This document shows, one piece after another, positions 34,840 through 42,698 of a stretch of 49,338 nucleotides of DNA (position 1 is its first letter; every line of letters begins with the position of its first letter). This stretch comes from CAZXBB01 sp964638815 (GTDB lineage: Bacteria > Planctomycetota > Phycisphaerae > Phycisphaerales > SM1A02). The stretch is taken from the NCBI GenBank assembly GCA_964638815.1, contig CAZXBB010000143.1:1-49338 (forward strand), read 5' to 3'. A program made the translations under genes and the position numbers. The notes under the pieces are model-generated. The model was not told where the DNA came from. It saw only the letters and a list, made by a program, of their open reading frames with translations, and made no database searches.

Positions 34840-35493
34840 TCAGGTCTCCGCGTCCTCCGTCACCTCCGCGCGACACGCGGAAAGGAGCAACCGCGCCCGC
34901 TCCTGAATCCGCCCGAACGCCCGCGTCCTGATGTCCGCAGGGTCGAACAAAGCCGCCACGAAGCCGACCGCCCATGCGCCGGCGGCGAGGAAGTCCGCTG
35001 CGTTGTCGGCTGTGACGCCGTTGGTCGGCACGATGCGAAGGAAGGGCATCGGCCCAAGGACGGACCGGACGAACGCCGGTCCGCCGGCGGGGGCGGGGAA
35101 GAGCTTCTGGAGCACGGCGCCCGCCCGGTGGGCGCGCAGCATCTCGGTCGGTGTGGACGTTCCCGGCATCACTGCGACGCCGCGCCGGACGCACTCCTCG
35201 ATCACGGCCTCGTCGACGACGGGGGAGACGAGGAACTGCGCGCCCGCCTCGACAGCGCGCGTCGCGTCCTCGGGCGTGAGCACCGTGCCTGCGCCGACCA
35301 CCACGCCGGGGCGCGACGAGAAATCGCGGATGAGCTCGAAGGCGCCGGGCGTCGTGAGGGTGAACTCGACGACCGAGAAGCCGCCCTCGACGGCGGCCTC
35401 CATCGCCGGCGCCGCCGCCTCCGCGTCGTCCGTGCGCAGGATCGCCGACGCGCGGGCGCGTCGGAGGACGTTGACGAATTCCTCGGGGGTCAC
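34840..35493 (-). CDS. eda: KDPG/KHG aldolase
   Basis: A 217-residue TIM-barrel aldolase that splits 2-keto-3-deoxy-6-phosphogluconate to pyruvate and glyceraldehyde 3-phosphate. FSVVEFTLTTPGA holds the catalytic Glu, GVVVGAGTVLTPEDA and FLVSPVVDEAVI are family motifs, and the Schiff-base Lys is in VLQKLFPA. The GTG start at 35493 begins TPEEFVNVLRRAR; an AAGGG site precedes it, and the upstream small gene ends 2 bp before. No edd or sugar-acid dehydratase is adjacent. Confidence 0.92.
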   Translation of the reverse strand: MTPEEFVNVLRRARASAILRTDDAEAAAPAMEAAVEGGFSVVEFTLTTPGAFELIRDFSSRPGVVVGAGTVLTPEDATRAVEAGAQFLVSPVVDEAVIEECVRRGVAVMPGTSTPTEMLRAHRAGAVLQKLFPAPAGGPAFVRSVLGPMPFLRIVPTNGVTADNAADFLAAGAWAVGFVAALFDPADIRTRAFGRIQERARLLLSACRAEVTEDAET

Positions 35494-35495
35494 GC

Positions 35496-35813
35496 TCAGC
35501 CCTTCACATCGATCGCGCGGCCGAGCTGCACGTCGACGGCGGCCTCGATCTTGTCCGCGGCGCGCGTGTACATCTGGAACGCACCGCTGCGGGCCGGCGA
35601 GGCGGTCGTGAAATCGACGGGACCGCGGACGGTGCCGCCGATCAGCGCCCGGAGCCTGTCGTTCGCGGGCTCGTCGGCGCGGGCATCGATCGCCCGCGCG
35701 CCGCCCGCGGGCGCGGTCGGGGCGACCGGTCCTGATCCGGGGCCGGGGCCGGGCGATGGCGCGACGCCGTAGGCGCGGGCGACGTGCATCGGGATCGAGC
35801 CGGAGATCTGCAT
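35496..35813 (-). CDS. Hypothetical protein upstream of eda
   Basis: A 105-residue protein that I do not recognise. It starts MQISGSIPMHVARAYGV, has a Pro/Gly-rich linker (about 18-35), then a helical end with AADKIEAAVDVQLGRAID. No signal peptide or membrane segment is clear. It stops 2 bp before the eda start, so it should be co-transcribed with it. The start and ending motifs recall short planctomycetal proteins such as FlgM-like ones, but a match cannot be claimed. Confidence 0.6.
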   Translation of the reverse strand: MQISGSIPMHVARAYGVAPSPGPGPGSGPVAPTAPAGGARAIDARADEPANDRLRALIGGTVRGPVDFTTASPARSGAFQMYTRAADKIEAAVDVQLGRAIDVKG

Positions 35814-35923
35814 CGGGCGCGTGGAGTGTACCCGAGTTTGATCGGTGCGCGCCGGAATGGCGGTTGAGAAATGACCCCGAGCGCACGGTGTGCTCGTGGT
35901 GATAACGTCGGCGGACGTGCCGG

Positions 35924-36874
35924 TCAGATGCGGTTGGACGCATCCCAGCGTGCGCTGAGTCTCGAGAGCTGGCCGTGGAGATCGCTCTGGCGGACTGCAC
36001 GGCGCAGGTCCTGAAGACGCTGGGCGGCGGGGTCCTGCAACACCGTCAGGAGCGCGCTCTCCGCGGCGATCACCGCGACCTGGTCCGCCTCCTCGTCGAG
36101 ACGCTCACGCGCCGCGGTCAGCCGCGGCAGCAGCTCGTCGTACGTCGCGATCTCCCGGATCTCCGCCAGGCGATCGGCGTCGTCGAGGTCCGCCGCGATC
36201 AGGATCTCGAGGACGAGCGACGCGGCGTCGAATGCCTCCGCGTCTTCGCGGAGCATGCGGGGCGTCTCGGAGGCGCCGGCGTCGAGGAACGGGGGCACGT
36301 TGCCCTCGTAGATCGACGACTGGAGGAAACTCGCCTGTCGCACGCTCGACTGCTCGGTCACCTTGCTCCGGTTGCCCGCCACCGGGTCCTGCGGGACCGG
36401 GGCGAGGGCCGTGCTCTTCGGCGCCGGCGCGGGCGGGCCGTCCATGAGCCGCAGCGAAAGCGTCAGCAGCAGCACGGCCGCCGCGGCCAGCCAGCCGAGC
36501 CAGTTCGTGAGCCCGTGCGGTCCGCGTCGCTGGTCGGCGTGCACCGTCCGGCTCAGCACGTTGCCGACGAGATCGTCCGGCAACCCGGCGCCGGCGGCGG
36601 TCTCCGCGTCGGTGACGATGAGCTCGTTGAGCGCCTCCGCCTCGTCGAGAAGCCGGCGGCACGCGTCGCAGCCGGCGATGTGCCGTTCCGCGACATGACG
36701 CGTCTCGCGATCAACCTCGTCGTCGATCAGCCCGGAAAGGAGTACCTTGATGTCGGTGCAGTCCATCGATTGCATGGGTCGGTTGTCCGTGGGTCGGTTG
36801 TCCGTGGGTCGTTGTCCGTGGGTCGTTGTCCGTGGGTCGTTGTCCGTGGTCCGGTTATCCGAAAGCGGGATCAC
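35924..36874 (-). CDS. Zinc-finger anti-sigma factor
   Basis: A membrane-bound anti-sigma factor of up to 316 residues. The zinc motif RHIAGCDACRRLLDEAE (H-x3-C-x2-C) lies in the cytoplasmic domain, then a single membrane span (WLAAAAVLLLTLSLRL), then a periplasmic part. The sigma gene ends 10 bp upstream. The GTG at 36874 has a GAGGA site; ATGs at 36775 or 36766 lack one. The GTG frame runs through an array of 14/15-bp repeats that encodes an Asn/Asp/Arg/Pro-rich N-terminal tail (PTDNRPTDNRP), so the true start is uncertain. Confidence 0.8.
   Translation of the reverse strand: MIPLSDNRTTDNDPRTTTHGQRPTDNRPTDNRPMQSMDCTDIKVLLSGLIDDEVDRETRHVAERHIAGCDACRRLLDEAEALNELIVTDAETAAGAGLPDDLVGNVLSRTVHADQRRGPHGLTNWLGWLAAAAVLLLTLSLRLMDGPPAPAPKSTALAPVPQDPVAGNRSKVTEQSSVRQASFLQSSIYEGNVPPFLDAGASETPRMLREDAEAFDAASLVLEILIAADLDDADRLAEIREIATYDELLPRLTAARERLDEEADQVAVIAAESALLTVLQDPAAQRLQDLRRAVRQSDLHGQLSRLSARWDASNRI
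36776..36848. repeat. 14/15-bp tandem repeat array at the anti-sigma start
   Basis: Five units: two of GGGTCGGTTGTCCGT and three of GGGTCGTTGTCCGT, between the sigma factor stop and the anti-sigma ATG. The 14-bp unit is not a multiple of three. Confidence 0.9.
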
Positions 36875-36883
36875 GATTCCTCG

Positions 36884-37444
36884 TCAGGCCTGCTTGTACT
36901 TGTGAAACGGAAAGACCGCCGGCGACTCCTCCGTGTCCTCGTCGCGATTCATCTCTTCCAGGAGCGCCGCGCGGGCGCGGTTGAGTCGGCTCATGACCGT
37001 CCCGATGGGAATGCCGAGATGCTCGGCGATCTCCTCGTAGCTCAGCTCTTCGATGGCCCGGAGCATGAGGATCGTCCGCTTCGGCGCGTCGAGGCGATCG
37101 ATCGCTCTTCGCACCTGATCGACGCTCTCGCGGCTTCCGCACGCGAGGTCCGGGCGATCGCCGGAGTGCATCGCCCGGTCAGTCGAGTGCTCGGGCAGCT
37201 TGCCGGGACGCCGCGTGCGCTGGAGCGCGTTGATCGAGAGGTTCGTGACGACGCGACGCAGCCACGAGGGATACGCGATCTCGCCGGCGTCCGGCGGCAC
37301 CTTCCACAGCTTGACGAAGGCCTCCTGCACGATCTCTTCCGCCTGGTGGCGATCGCGACAGATCCCGGCGCTCAGCGTGATCAGCCGGGGGCCGAACCGC
37401 TCCATCCATTCCCGGAGCGTCGCTTCCGTCATGCCGTGTGCCAT
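36884..37444 (-). CDS. ECF sigma factor
   Basis: A 186-residue sigma-70 family member with region 2 motif AEEIVQEAFVKLWK and region 4 helix-turn-helix IEELSYEEIAEHLGIPIGTV followed by SRLNRARAAL. It lacks regions 1 and 3, as expected for ECF sigmas. It is followed by its anti-sigma factor, which probably holds it at the membrane until a signal arrives. The chosen ATG has GAGGA close by; ATG at 37432 is an alternative. Confidence 0.93.
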   Translation of the reverse strand: MAHGMTEATLREWMERFGPRLITLSAGICRDRHQAEEIVQEAFVKLWKVPPDAGEIAYPSWLRRVVTNLSINALQRTRRPGKLPEHSTDRAMHSGDRPDLACGSRESVDQVRRAIDRLDAPKRTILMLRAIEELSYEEIAEHLGIPIGTVMSRLNRARAALLEEMNRDEDTEESPAVFPFHKYKQA

Positions 37445-37605
37445 GGTCCTCGCTCCGCCGGAGGGGGGGTTTCGCGTCCCCGGATCGTAGGGGAGAGCCC
37501 TTCCGCCGCACCCGTGACACCCCCGATGGCGCCGGATTCCCCCGTTTCCCCCGTTCCCGGGTCTGACGTGGCATCCCCGGGGTCTGGCGGGGCGATCCCG
37601 CGTCA

Positions 37606-38799
37606 TCAGTCCGGGTCGGCACCGAATCCCGCCGCGGCCTCCGCCGTTGGCCGAAAGGCGTCGTCGAGACCGGGATCGACATCGATGATCTGCGGGAATG
37701 CCTGCTCGCCGACGAAGCCGCCGAGCCCTTCGAGAGCCCCGGCCAGTCCCGGCGACCACCACAGGTTCTGCTCGATGAGGAGCAGCGAGGCGTCCGCGTC
37801 GGGACCGACGTGCGTGATCATCGTCAGGTCGCCCGGCTCCCAGACGACGAGGTTGTTCCCGAAGGCGCAGCGGTGAACGCCGCCGAAGGCGGGGTCCTTC
37901 TGCTCGTGCCGCACGCTCATCACCGCGCGACGAGGACGCACGATCGTGCAGTTGCGGGCGAACGAGTGTTCCGTGTTGACGAACGCGACGGCGCTCAGGC
38001 TGTCTTCGAAGATGCAGCGCTGCACGTGCACCCGCGAGGCTTCGAAGCGCGGGCCCGAGTCCTTCTCGGGCAGCGCGGCGAAGTCGTCGGGCTTCGATCG
38101 CGCCCCGATGCAGACGCCCTGGTCCCCGGTGTTGCGGAATCGCGAGGTCTCGATCCGCACGCGATCGGAGCCGGCCCGCGCGCGGATGCCGCTCCGCTGA
38201 ACGAAAGCCGGCAGACCGATGAACGTCGAAGCGACGACGCGCACGTTCCGGCACGCGACGATCTCGAGACCGGTGCCGACCCAGCCCTCGACGCGGCACG
38301 AGTCGATCCCGACTTCCTCGAGGTGACGAAGGTGAATCGCGTGACGTTGTCCGTCCGTGTTCCTGGGCCCGTTCGCGGTCACGGTGAGTCGCGTGAGCGT
38401 CACTCTGCCGGGCGTCGTCGCCTTGTCGTGCGCGCGGGACGCTCCCGCGCCGCCGTCGATGAGGATGCCGTTGATGGTCGCGCCGGTGATGCGCAGGTCG
38501 CTGATGACGACGTGCCTGGGATCGACGAGCCGAATGCCGTAGCGGTCGGCCTCGATCAACGGCGGGTTCTCCGGGTCAAGCCCCCGCATCGTGATCGGCA
38601 GCTCCGCGGTCCCTTGCGCGTTTCGCAATGTCCCCGGGCGATGATTGCCCGACAGCAGGATGATCTCGTCGCCGGGCTTCAGCCGCCCGTCCACGACCTC
38701 CCAGTTCTCGCCGGGGCGCACGAGATGCTGCGTGGCTCCGGCGGCACCCGTCATGAAGATCGCCATGAGCAGGGCAGTCAGCGCCGGAACTCGGGACAT
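37606..38799 (-). CDS. Secreted right-handed beta-helix protein
   Basis: A 397-residue protein with a signal peptide (about 1-22, ending GAAGA). Repeated short strands such as VVISDLRITGATINGILID, HLEEVGIDSCRVEGW and VRIETSRFRNTGDQG have the pattern of pectate-lyase-like parallel beta-helices (PbH1 repeats). Such proteins often bind or cut polysaccharides, but no catalytic set is evident. It is encoded upstream of the ECF sigma gene on the same strand, with a gap of about 160 bp. Confidence 0.85.
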   Translation of the reverse strand: MSRVPALTALLMAIFMTGAAGATQHLVRPGENWEVVDGRLKPGDEIILLSGNHRPGTLRNAQGTAELPITMRGLDPENPPLIEADRYGIRLVDPRHVVISDLRITGATINGILIDGGAGASRAHDKATTPGRVTLTRLTVTANGPRNTDGQRHAIHLRHLEEVGIDSCRVEGWVGTGLEIVACRNVRVVASTFIGLPAFVQRSGIRARAGSDRVRIETSRFRNTGDQGVCIGARSKPDDFAALPEKDSGPRFEASRVHVQRCIFEDSLSAVAFVNTEHSFARNCTIVRPRRAVMSVRHEQKDPAFGGVHRCAFGNNLVVWEPGDLTMITHVGPDADASLLLIEQNLWWSPGLAGALEGLGGFVGEQAFPQIIDVDPGLDDAFRPTAEAAAGFGADPD

Positions 38800-38830
38800 T
38801 CGCTGCTTCTCCCTCTGACGAAGCCGGTCC

Positions 38831-39856
38831 TCAACCGGCGAGCAATCCGCGCATGGGTGACGGCAGCGTCACGTGGAGCACCTCGCACCCGGGCTCGAGC
38901 CGGGCCCGCGCGCCGCGCAGCGCCGCCGGGAGGAGAACGGTCGTGCCCGGACGGAGGGACACTTCCTCGCCGCCGCCCTGGAGCGATCCGCGACCCGCGG
39001 TGACCATCCAGATCACCGGCAGGTCATTCGTCACGACCGGCAGCTTCCTCGATTCACCGGACATGACTTCGACCCGTTCGATCCCGAAGTATTCGCAATC
39101 GAGCAAGGTCGTGGTCCGGAAGCCGTCCACCAGGATCGGCTGTCCGGACTGCGCGGTCTGCGCCGTCTGTGCGGTCGCGTCCGCCGGGTCGAAGTCCACG
39201 CACGCGAGGGCCTCGGCCACGTGCAGATTGCGTCCGCGATCCCAGTCGTACAGCCGGAATGTCGTGTCGCTCGGGGTCTGCACCTCCGCCACGAGCACGC
39301 CCGCGCCCAAGGCGTGCACCGTTCCGCTCGGCAGGTAGTAACACGCGCCGACCTCCACGGGCACGCGCACGAGCTGCTCGACGGCCGTGCCGTCATGCAC
39401 CCGGCCGGCGAAGGCTTCCGCATCGATGCCGGGCTTCACGCCGCGCCAGATCACGGCGCCGGGCTCCGCGTCGATGACGACCCATGCCTCGTTCTTGACG
39501 TGCGTCCGCGGGTGCGTGTCAACGTATTCGCGCGGCGGGTGCACCTGCACCGAGAGGTTCTCGCGCGCGTCGAGGTATTTCACCAGGAGCGGGAACCCGC
39601 CTTCGGCGCTGAGCCTCGCCGCGCCCATGATCGGCGTCGCGTCGCCGGCGATCGCGTCGTGGAGCGTCCGGCCGGCCAGGGAGCCGTTGGCGATCACGCT
39701 GCGGCCGCCCTCGATGGCGTCGGGGAGGTCGGCCACCTCCCATGACTCGCCGATCGCGACGCCTTCCGGCAGCGCACGCCCGAGCCGCTCGAGACGCCGG
39801 CCGCCCCAGACCCGGGGCTTGAGGAGCGGCTCGAGCAGGATGGGGTAGGGCGGCAT
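38831..39856 (-). CDS. manA: Mannose-6-phosphate isomerase, type I
   Basis: A 341-residue zinc enzyme that interconverts fructose 6-phosphate and mannose 6-phosphate. The metal and active-site motifs SVQVHPPREY, HVKNEAWVVID and LPSGTVHALGAGVLV are present, and PLLKPRVWGGRRLER is the usual start in this short type. The C-terminal part is a cupin-like domain with GTTVLLPAALRG. The short loop ATAQTAQTAQSGQ (encoded near 39150) is a repeat not usual for the family. It lies 82 bp from a divergent secreted-protein gene. Confidence 0.93.
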   Translation of the reverse strand: MPPYPILLEPLLKPRVWGGRRLERLGRALPEGVAIGESWEVADLPDAIEGGRSVIANGSLAGRTLHDAIAGDATPIMGAARLSAEGGFPLLVKYLDARENLSVQVHPPREYVDTHPRTHVKNEAWVVIDAEPGAVIWRGVKPGIDAEAFAGRVHDGTAVEQLVRVPVEVGACYYLPSGTVHALGAGVLVAEVQTPSDTTFRLYDWDRGRNLHVAEALACVDFDPADATAQTAQTAQSGQPILVDGFRTTTLLDCEYFGIERVEVMSGESRKLPVVTNDLPVIWMVTAGRGSLQGGGEEVSLRPGTTVLLPAALRGARARLEPGCEVLHVTLPSPMRGLLAG

Positions 39857-39909
39857 ACGGGGTCTTCTCGCGATTCGCCGCCGGGAAGGGTCGGCCGGAG
39901 CGTCCGCAA

Positions 39910-39915
39910 TAGAAT
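39910..39915 (+). promoter_or_regulatory. Candidate -10 box before the Tyr/Gly-rich gene
   Basis: TAGAAT lies 23 bp before the ATG, with a GGGAGGAG ribosome site between them. No clear -35 is seen. Confidence 0.35.
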
Positions 39916-39938
39916 AGGTCAGTTCGGGAGGAGCCCGC

Positions 39939-40364
39939 ATGCGCACGCACACTCTCCGTATCGCGCTGATTTCCATAGCGGCCCTGGCCTCGATGGTCGC
40001 CGCCGGAGCCGCGCGCGCCGACGTCCGCATCGATGTTCCGCCGCCGCCCGCGCGCGCGGCGGTCGGGGAGGCGACGCCGAACACGTATCTCGCGAAGGAC
40101 GCGGACACGCCGGCGATCGACGTCGGTACGGTGGCGCTCGTTCGCTACGGCCGGATGCGCGGCGCGCCGCGGTACACGTACGGACCGCGCTACCGCTACC
40201 GCGGATACGGCTACGGGTACAACCCCTACTACTACGGTTACGGCTACGGCTACGGTTACGGCTACGGTTATCCGTACGGATGCTACCCGATCATCACGCG
40301 GTATCACTTCGGGCTGGGCGTTCACCTCCACCACGGTCAGGCGCGCGTGTTCGGGTACTGGTGA
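39939..40364 (+). CDS. Secreted Tyr/Gly-rich protein
   Basis: A 141-residue protein with a signal peptide (about 1-28, ending AARA). The mature part is rich in Pro and Ala, then carries a GYGYG run (about 98-112) in which Tyr and Gly alternate, coded by 12-bp DNA units. A short C-terminal HFGLGVHLHHGQ holds several His. Tyr/Gly repeats are known in adhesive or cross-linked surface proteins; the role here is unknown. Confidence 0.8.
   Translation: MRTHTLRIALISIAALASMVAAGAARADVRIDVPPPPARAAVGEATPNTYLAKDADTPAIDVGTVALVRYGRMRGAPRYTYGPRYRYRGYGYGYNPYYYGYGYGYGYGYGYPYGCYPIITRYHFGLGVHLHHGQARVFGYW
40232..40272 (+). repeat. Coding Tyr-Gly microsatellite
   Basis: GGCTACGGTTAC-type units encode YGYGYGYG inside the secreted Tyr/Gly-rich protein. 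Confidence 0.8.
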
Positions 40365-40449
40365 GCCGCCGCGACGCGTGGCGGGGATGTCCGGGAGCTC
40401 ACACGCCGGCCAATCGCCCGCTGCACACGCGCTTCACGCATCATGCGGG

Positions 40450-41613
40450 TTAGGGCTGTTCCGACTCCATCTCCCGCTCGAACGCCGCGTTCCCCCTCCG
40501 CAGGCTGCGCACCGCGTTGACGACTCGTTCCCGGTCGATGCCGTCGCGCGCCGGCACGAGCTGCGCACGCCCCCTTGCCTTCGCGGGTCGGAAGAGATGC
40601 CAGCAGACGAGGCCGATCGTCTCGATCCCCTCCGGTGACAGGTCCGGTGGCCGCTCGGTCATGCAAGCGTCGAGCTCGTCGAGAATCGGTCCGGCGTTCT
40701 GCTCCACGACGTCGAACCGCGCGTCGGCCCACGGCTCGATCCGGCCGCCGCTGATCGTCATGAAGCGGACGCGTTCCGCATCTTCTGCGGGCAGCACCGC
40801 GACGAACCGGAACCGATCGAGGCGGTCGGCGAGGCCGAAGGCGGGCCGGTCGAGGAGTGCGAGGGCCTCGAGACGCTGTCGCAGCCGCCCGGCGCGTTCG
40901 AAGTCGAGCGCATCGCTGGCAGCACGCATGTCGCGCTCGATCGTCGCTCGTCCGGACGAGGCGTCGGCGGCGAACGCGATCGCGTCGCGCACCATGTCCC
41001 GGTAGACGTCCATGCCGATCGAGCCGTCGCAGGGGGCAGGGCACCTGCCCATCTCCTTGTACGCGCACGCGGTCGCGTGCGGGGTCTCGAGGAGGAGGTG
41101 GTGGTAGCGGCACAGGTCGAAGCCGTTCTCGAGCGCGTCCACGACGCGCTGGGCATCGTGCCGGTCGGCGAAGGGACCCACGTGCACGCCCGCGTCACCT
41201 CTTGCGCCGATCTGCGGCGTGCTCGTGCGGACCAGGCGCGGGAACGACGCGGCCGGATCACAGTGCACGAACCAGCCGCGCCAGCGGTCGAAGAGGCTCG
41301 CATACGTGTGCGGCAATCGGGCGCGGGCGAGCTCGAGGTAGACCCAGTCGGCCTCGAACGCCGAGCCGACGGTCGTCGCCCGCACGGTGCGCGCGATCGC
41401 GCGGTAATCCGGTCGCCGCGACGGGCCCCCGGACGGCGCGGACAGCCGCGCGCGCACCTGCCGGCGGAGATCGGCGGTCGCCGAGATGACGATCGTGCGA
41501 CCGTCGGCATCTTCGAGCACGAAGACGCCGGGGCGTGAGGGCAGGGCGATCAGGTCCGGCGCGACGCCGACGGAATGCGGCAGATCCGCCGAGATGTGAA
41601 GTTGCGGCGGCAC
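40450..41613 (-). CDS. UvrC-like protein with degenerate GIY-YIG domain
   Basis: About 387 residues similar to the N-terminal half of UvrC: LPSRPGVFVLED (start of the GIY-YIG fold), a DLRRQVRARL helix, EADWVYLELARARLP, the Cys-rich CAYKEMGRCPAPCDGSI (UvrC iron-sulfur region) and an intact UVR motif in ASDALDFERAGRLRQRLEAL. The usual YVGKAxxLR is replaced by VISATADLRR, so the nuclease may be inactive. UvrC's C-terminal nuclease half is absent. The start is uncertain: GTG at 41613 or TTG at 41634, within a heptamer repeat. Confidence 0.78.
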   Translation of the reverse strand: MPPQLHISADLPHSVGVAPDLIALPSRPGVFVLEDADGRTIVISATADLRRQVRARLSAPSGGPSRRPDYRAIARTVRATTVGSAFEADWVYLELARARLPHTYASLFDRWRGWFVHCDPAASFPRLVRTSTPQIGARGDAGVHVGPFADRHDAQRVVDALENGFDLCRYHHLLLETPHATACAYKEMGRCPAPCDGSIGMDVYRDMVRDAIAFAADASSGRATIERDMRAASDALDFERAGRLRQRLEALALLDRPAFGLADRLDRFRFVAVLPAEDAERVRFMTISGGRIEPWADARFDVVEQNAGPILDELDACMTERPPDLSPEGIETIGLVCWHLFRPAKARGRAQLVPARDGIDRERVVNAVRSLRRGNAAFEREMESEQP

Positions 41614-41646
41614 GCCCCAAGCCCCAAGCCCCAAGCTCCAAGCCCC
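41614..41646. repeat. GCCCCAA heptamer tandem repeat
   Basis: Three exact GCCCCAA units (41614-41634), then GCTCCAA, then GCCCC. It overlaps the possible start region of the UvrC-like gene. Confidence 0.9.
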
Positions 41647-41672
41647 TCGAGCGGGCGCTCACGCGGGCCGAT

Positions 41673-41697
41673 CGCCCGCCGGACGGTCCCCTTCATG
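41673..41697. repeat. 25-bp dispersed repeat, copy B
   Basis: Matches 17234-17258 with one mismatch; lies just downstream of the FabZ-like gene. GCGGGC/GCCCGC arms around 41651-41679 could fold as a hairpin. Confidence 0.65.
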
Positions 41698-41708
41698 GAC
41701 AACGCCGA

Positions 41709-42182
41709 TCAGAGCACCATCCCCGTGATTGTCGACTCGAAGACCAGCTTGCCGTTCACAAAGGCGTTTCCGCGGCTCACGAACCGACGCGGGCGGCACG
41801 AGAGCTCCTTTGCGGCGAGGTAGAGGGTCTGCCCGGGCAGGACCTGCCCCCGGAAGGCGGTATCGTCGCAACGGGTGAAGCCCAGGAACCGGTCTTCGCC
41901 CAGCTTCCGGCAGAAGAAGACGCACGAGAGCTGGGCGACCGCCTCGATCATCAGGACGCCGGGCAGCAACGGCCGCCCCGGAATGTGCCCCGCGACCCAG
42001 AACTCGTCCTCGCGCACGTGTTTCACGCCGACGATGAGCCCGCGCTCCACGTCGATGTGGACCACGTGGTCGAGCTGCCGCATGTCCCCGGCCTGGGGAT
42101 TGATGCGACCGACTTCGTCCGCCGTGATCGCGATCTGCGTGAGATCGATCGTCGAAAGATCGACCACTGGTTCATTGGCCAA
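41709..42182 (-). CDS. fabZ: 3-hydroxyacyl-ACP dehydratase, FabZ-like
   Basis: A 157-residue hot-dog-fold enzyme of fatty-acid elongation. The catalytic motif AGHIPGRPLLPGVLMIEAVAQL contains the His and Glu of the active site. The N-terminal roughly 30 residues extend beyond E. coli FabZ, with no recognised motif. It could be a FabZ paralogue for another acyl pathway. No other fab gene is adjacent. Confidence 0.9.
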   Translation of the reverse strand: MANEPVVDLSTIDLTQIAITADEVGRINPQAGDMRQLDHVVHIDVERGLIVGVKHVREDEFWVAGHIPGRPLLPGVLMIEAVAQLSCVFFCRKLGEDRFLGFTRCDDTAFRGQVLPGQTLYLAAKELSCRPRRFVSRGNAFVNGKLVFESTITGMVL

Positions 42183-42278
42183 GGTCGATACCTCGCATCC
42201 CCGCTCGTGGGCGCGTCACGCAACCGGGGTCGGTCCTGCGGCCCGGACGCCGGACGCGGGGCCCGATGTTGAGAGACA

Positions 42279-42303
42279 AGAAAGCCCCCGACGATAGTCG
42301 GGG
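42279..42303 (-). terminator. Rho-independent terminator of the histone-like gene
   Basis: On the minus strand CCCCGAC and GTCGGGG (arms at 42297-42303 and 42286-42292) form a 7-bp stem with a 4-base loop, followed by GCTTTCTTG. It lies downstream of the Hc1-like gene. A 14-bp duplicate overlaps it. Confidence 0.8.
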
Positions 42304-42322
42304 ACCCGTAGTCGGGGACCCG
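42295..42322. repeat. Two-copy 14-bp tandem repeat at a terminator
   Basis: TAGTCGGGGACCCG occurs twice in direct contact; the first copy supplies an arm of the adjacent terminator. Confidence 0.75.
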
Positions 42323-42376
42323 CTTCCGGCATTGGAAACCCCGCCCACGCCTGCGAGGGGAGGGGTGGCGGTCTCT

Positions 42377-42547
42377 CTAGTCCTGACGAAACTCGAGAAC
42401 ACCGACGCGGATGTCCTGTGCCGCCTTCTTCACGTCCTGCATGATCTTGCGTACACGCGTTCCCGCGGCCTTGTTGCCGCCCTTGGCCTTCTCGACGTCG
42501 TCTGCCGCGGACTCGACGAGCTTCACCAGACGTTCGTAGATTTCCAT
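42377..42547 (-). CDS. Histone H1-like protein (Hc1 family)
   Basis: A 56-residue basic protein, MEIYERLVKLVESAADDVEKA followed by NKAAGTRVRKIMQDVKKAAQDIRV. The NKAAGTRVRK signature is typical of Hc1-type DNA-binding proteins known from Chlamydia and planctomycetes. It likely binds DNA and contributes to nucleoid organisation, though it lacks the long Lys-rich tail of other Hc1 forms. A promoter and a terminator frame it as a single-gene unit. The start at 42547 was preferred to an upstream TTG. Confidence 0.85.
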   Translation of the reverse strand: MEIYERLVKLVESAADDVEKAKGGNKAAGTRVRKIMQDVKKAAQDIRVGVLEFRQD

Positions 42548-42633
42548 GGAGGAGCACTCTTTCAACGGTTGAGAGGGATGGCACGTGACCGGGAGGTGAC
42601 CCCCGGGGGCCCGTCACCGGGCCGTCACCGCAG

Positions 42634-42663
42634 ATTATGGCCGCGTGGGAACGGATTGGGCAA
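42634..42663 (-). promoter_or_regulatory. Promoter of the Hc1-like gene
   Basis: On the minus strand TTGCCC (42658-42663), 18 bp, then CATAAT (42634-42639), a good sigma-70 match upstream of the Hc1-like gene. Two GTCACC-type repeats lie in the leader. Confidence 0.5.
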
Positions 42664-42698
42664 CCTCGGCGGACCCCAAAAGCCGATTTGTTTGCGTT

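Noticed and set aside
36884..38299. 471-codon open frame extending the ECF sigma gene upstream
   Set aside because: The upstream part lies antisense to nothing useful but overlaps the beta-helix gene in another frame; sigma homology begins only at 37444.
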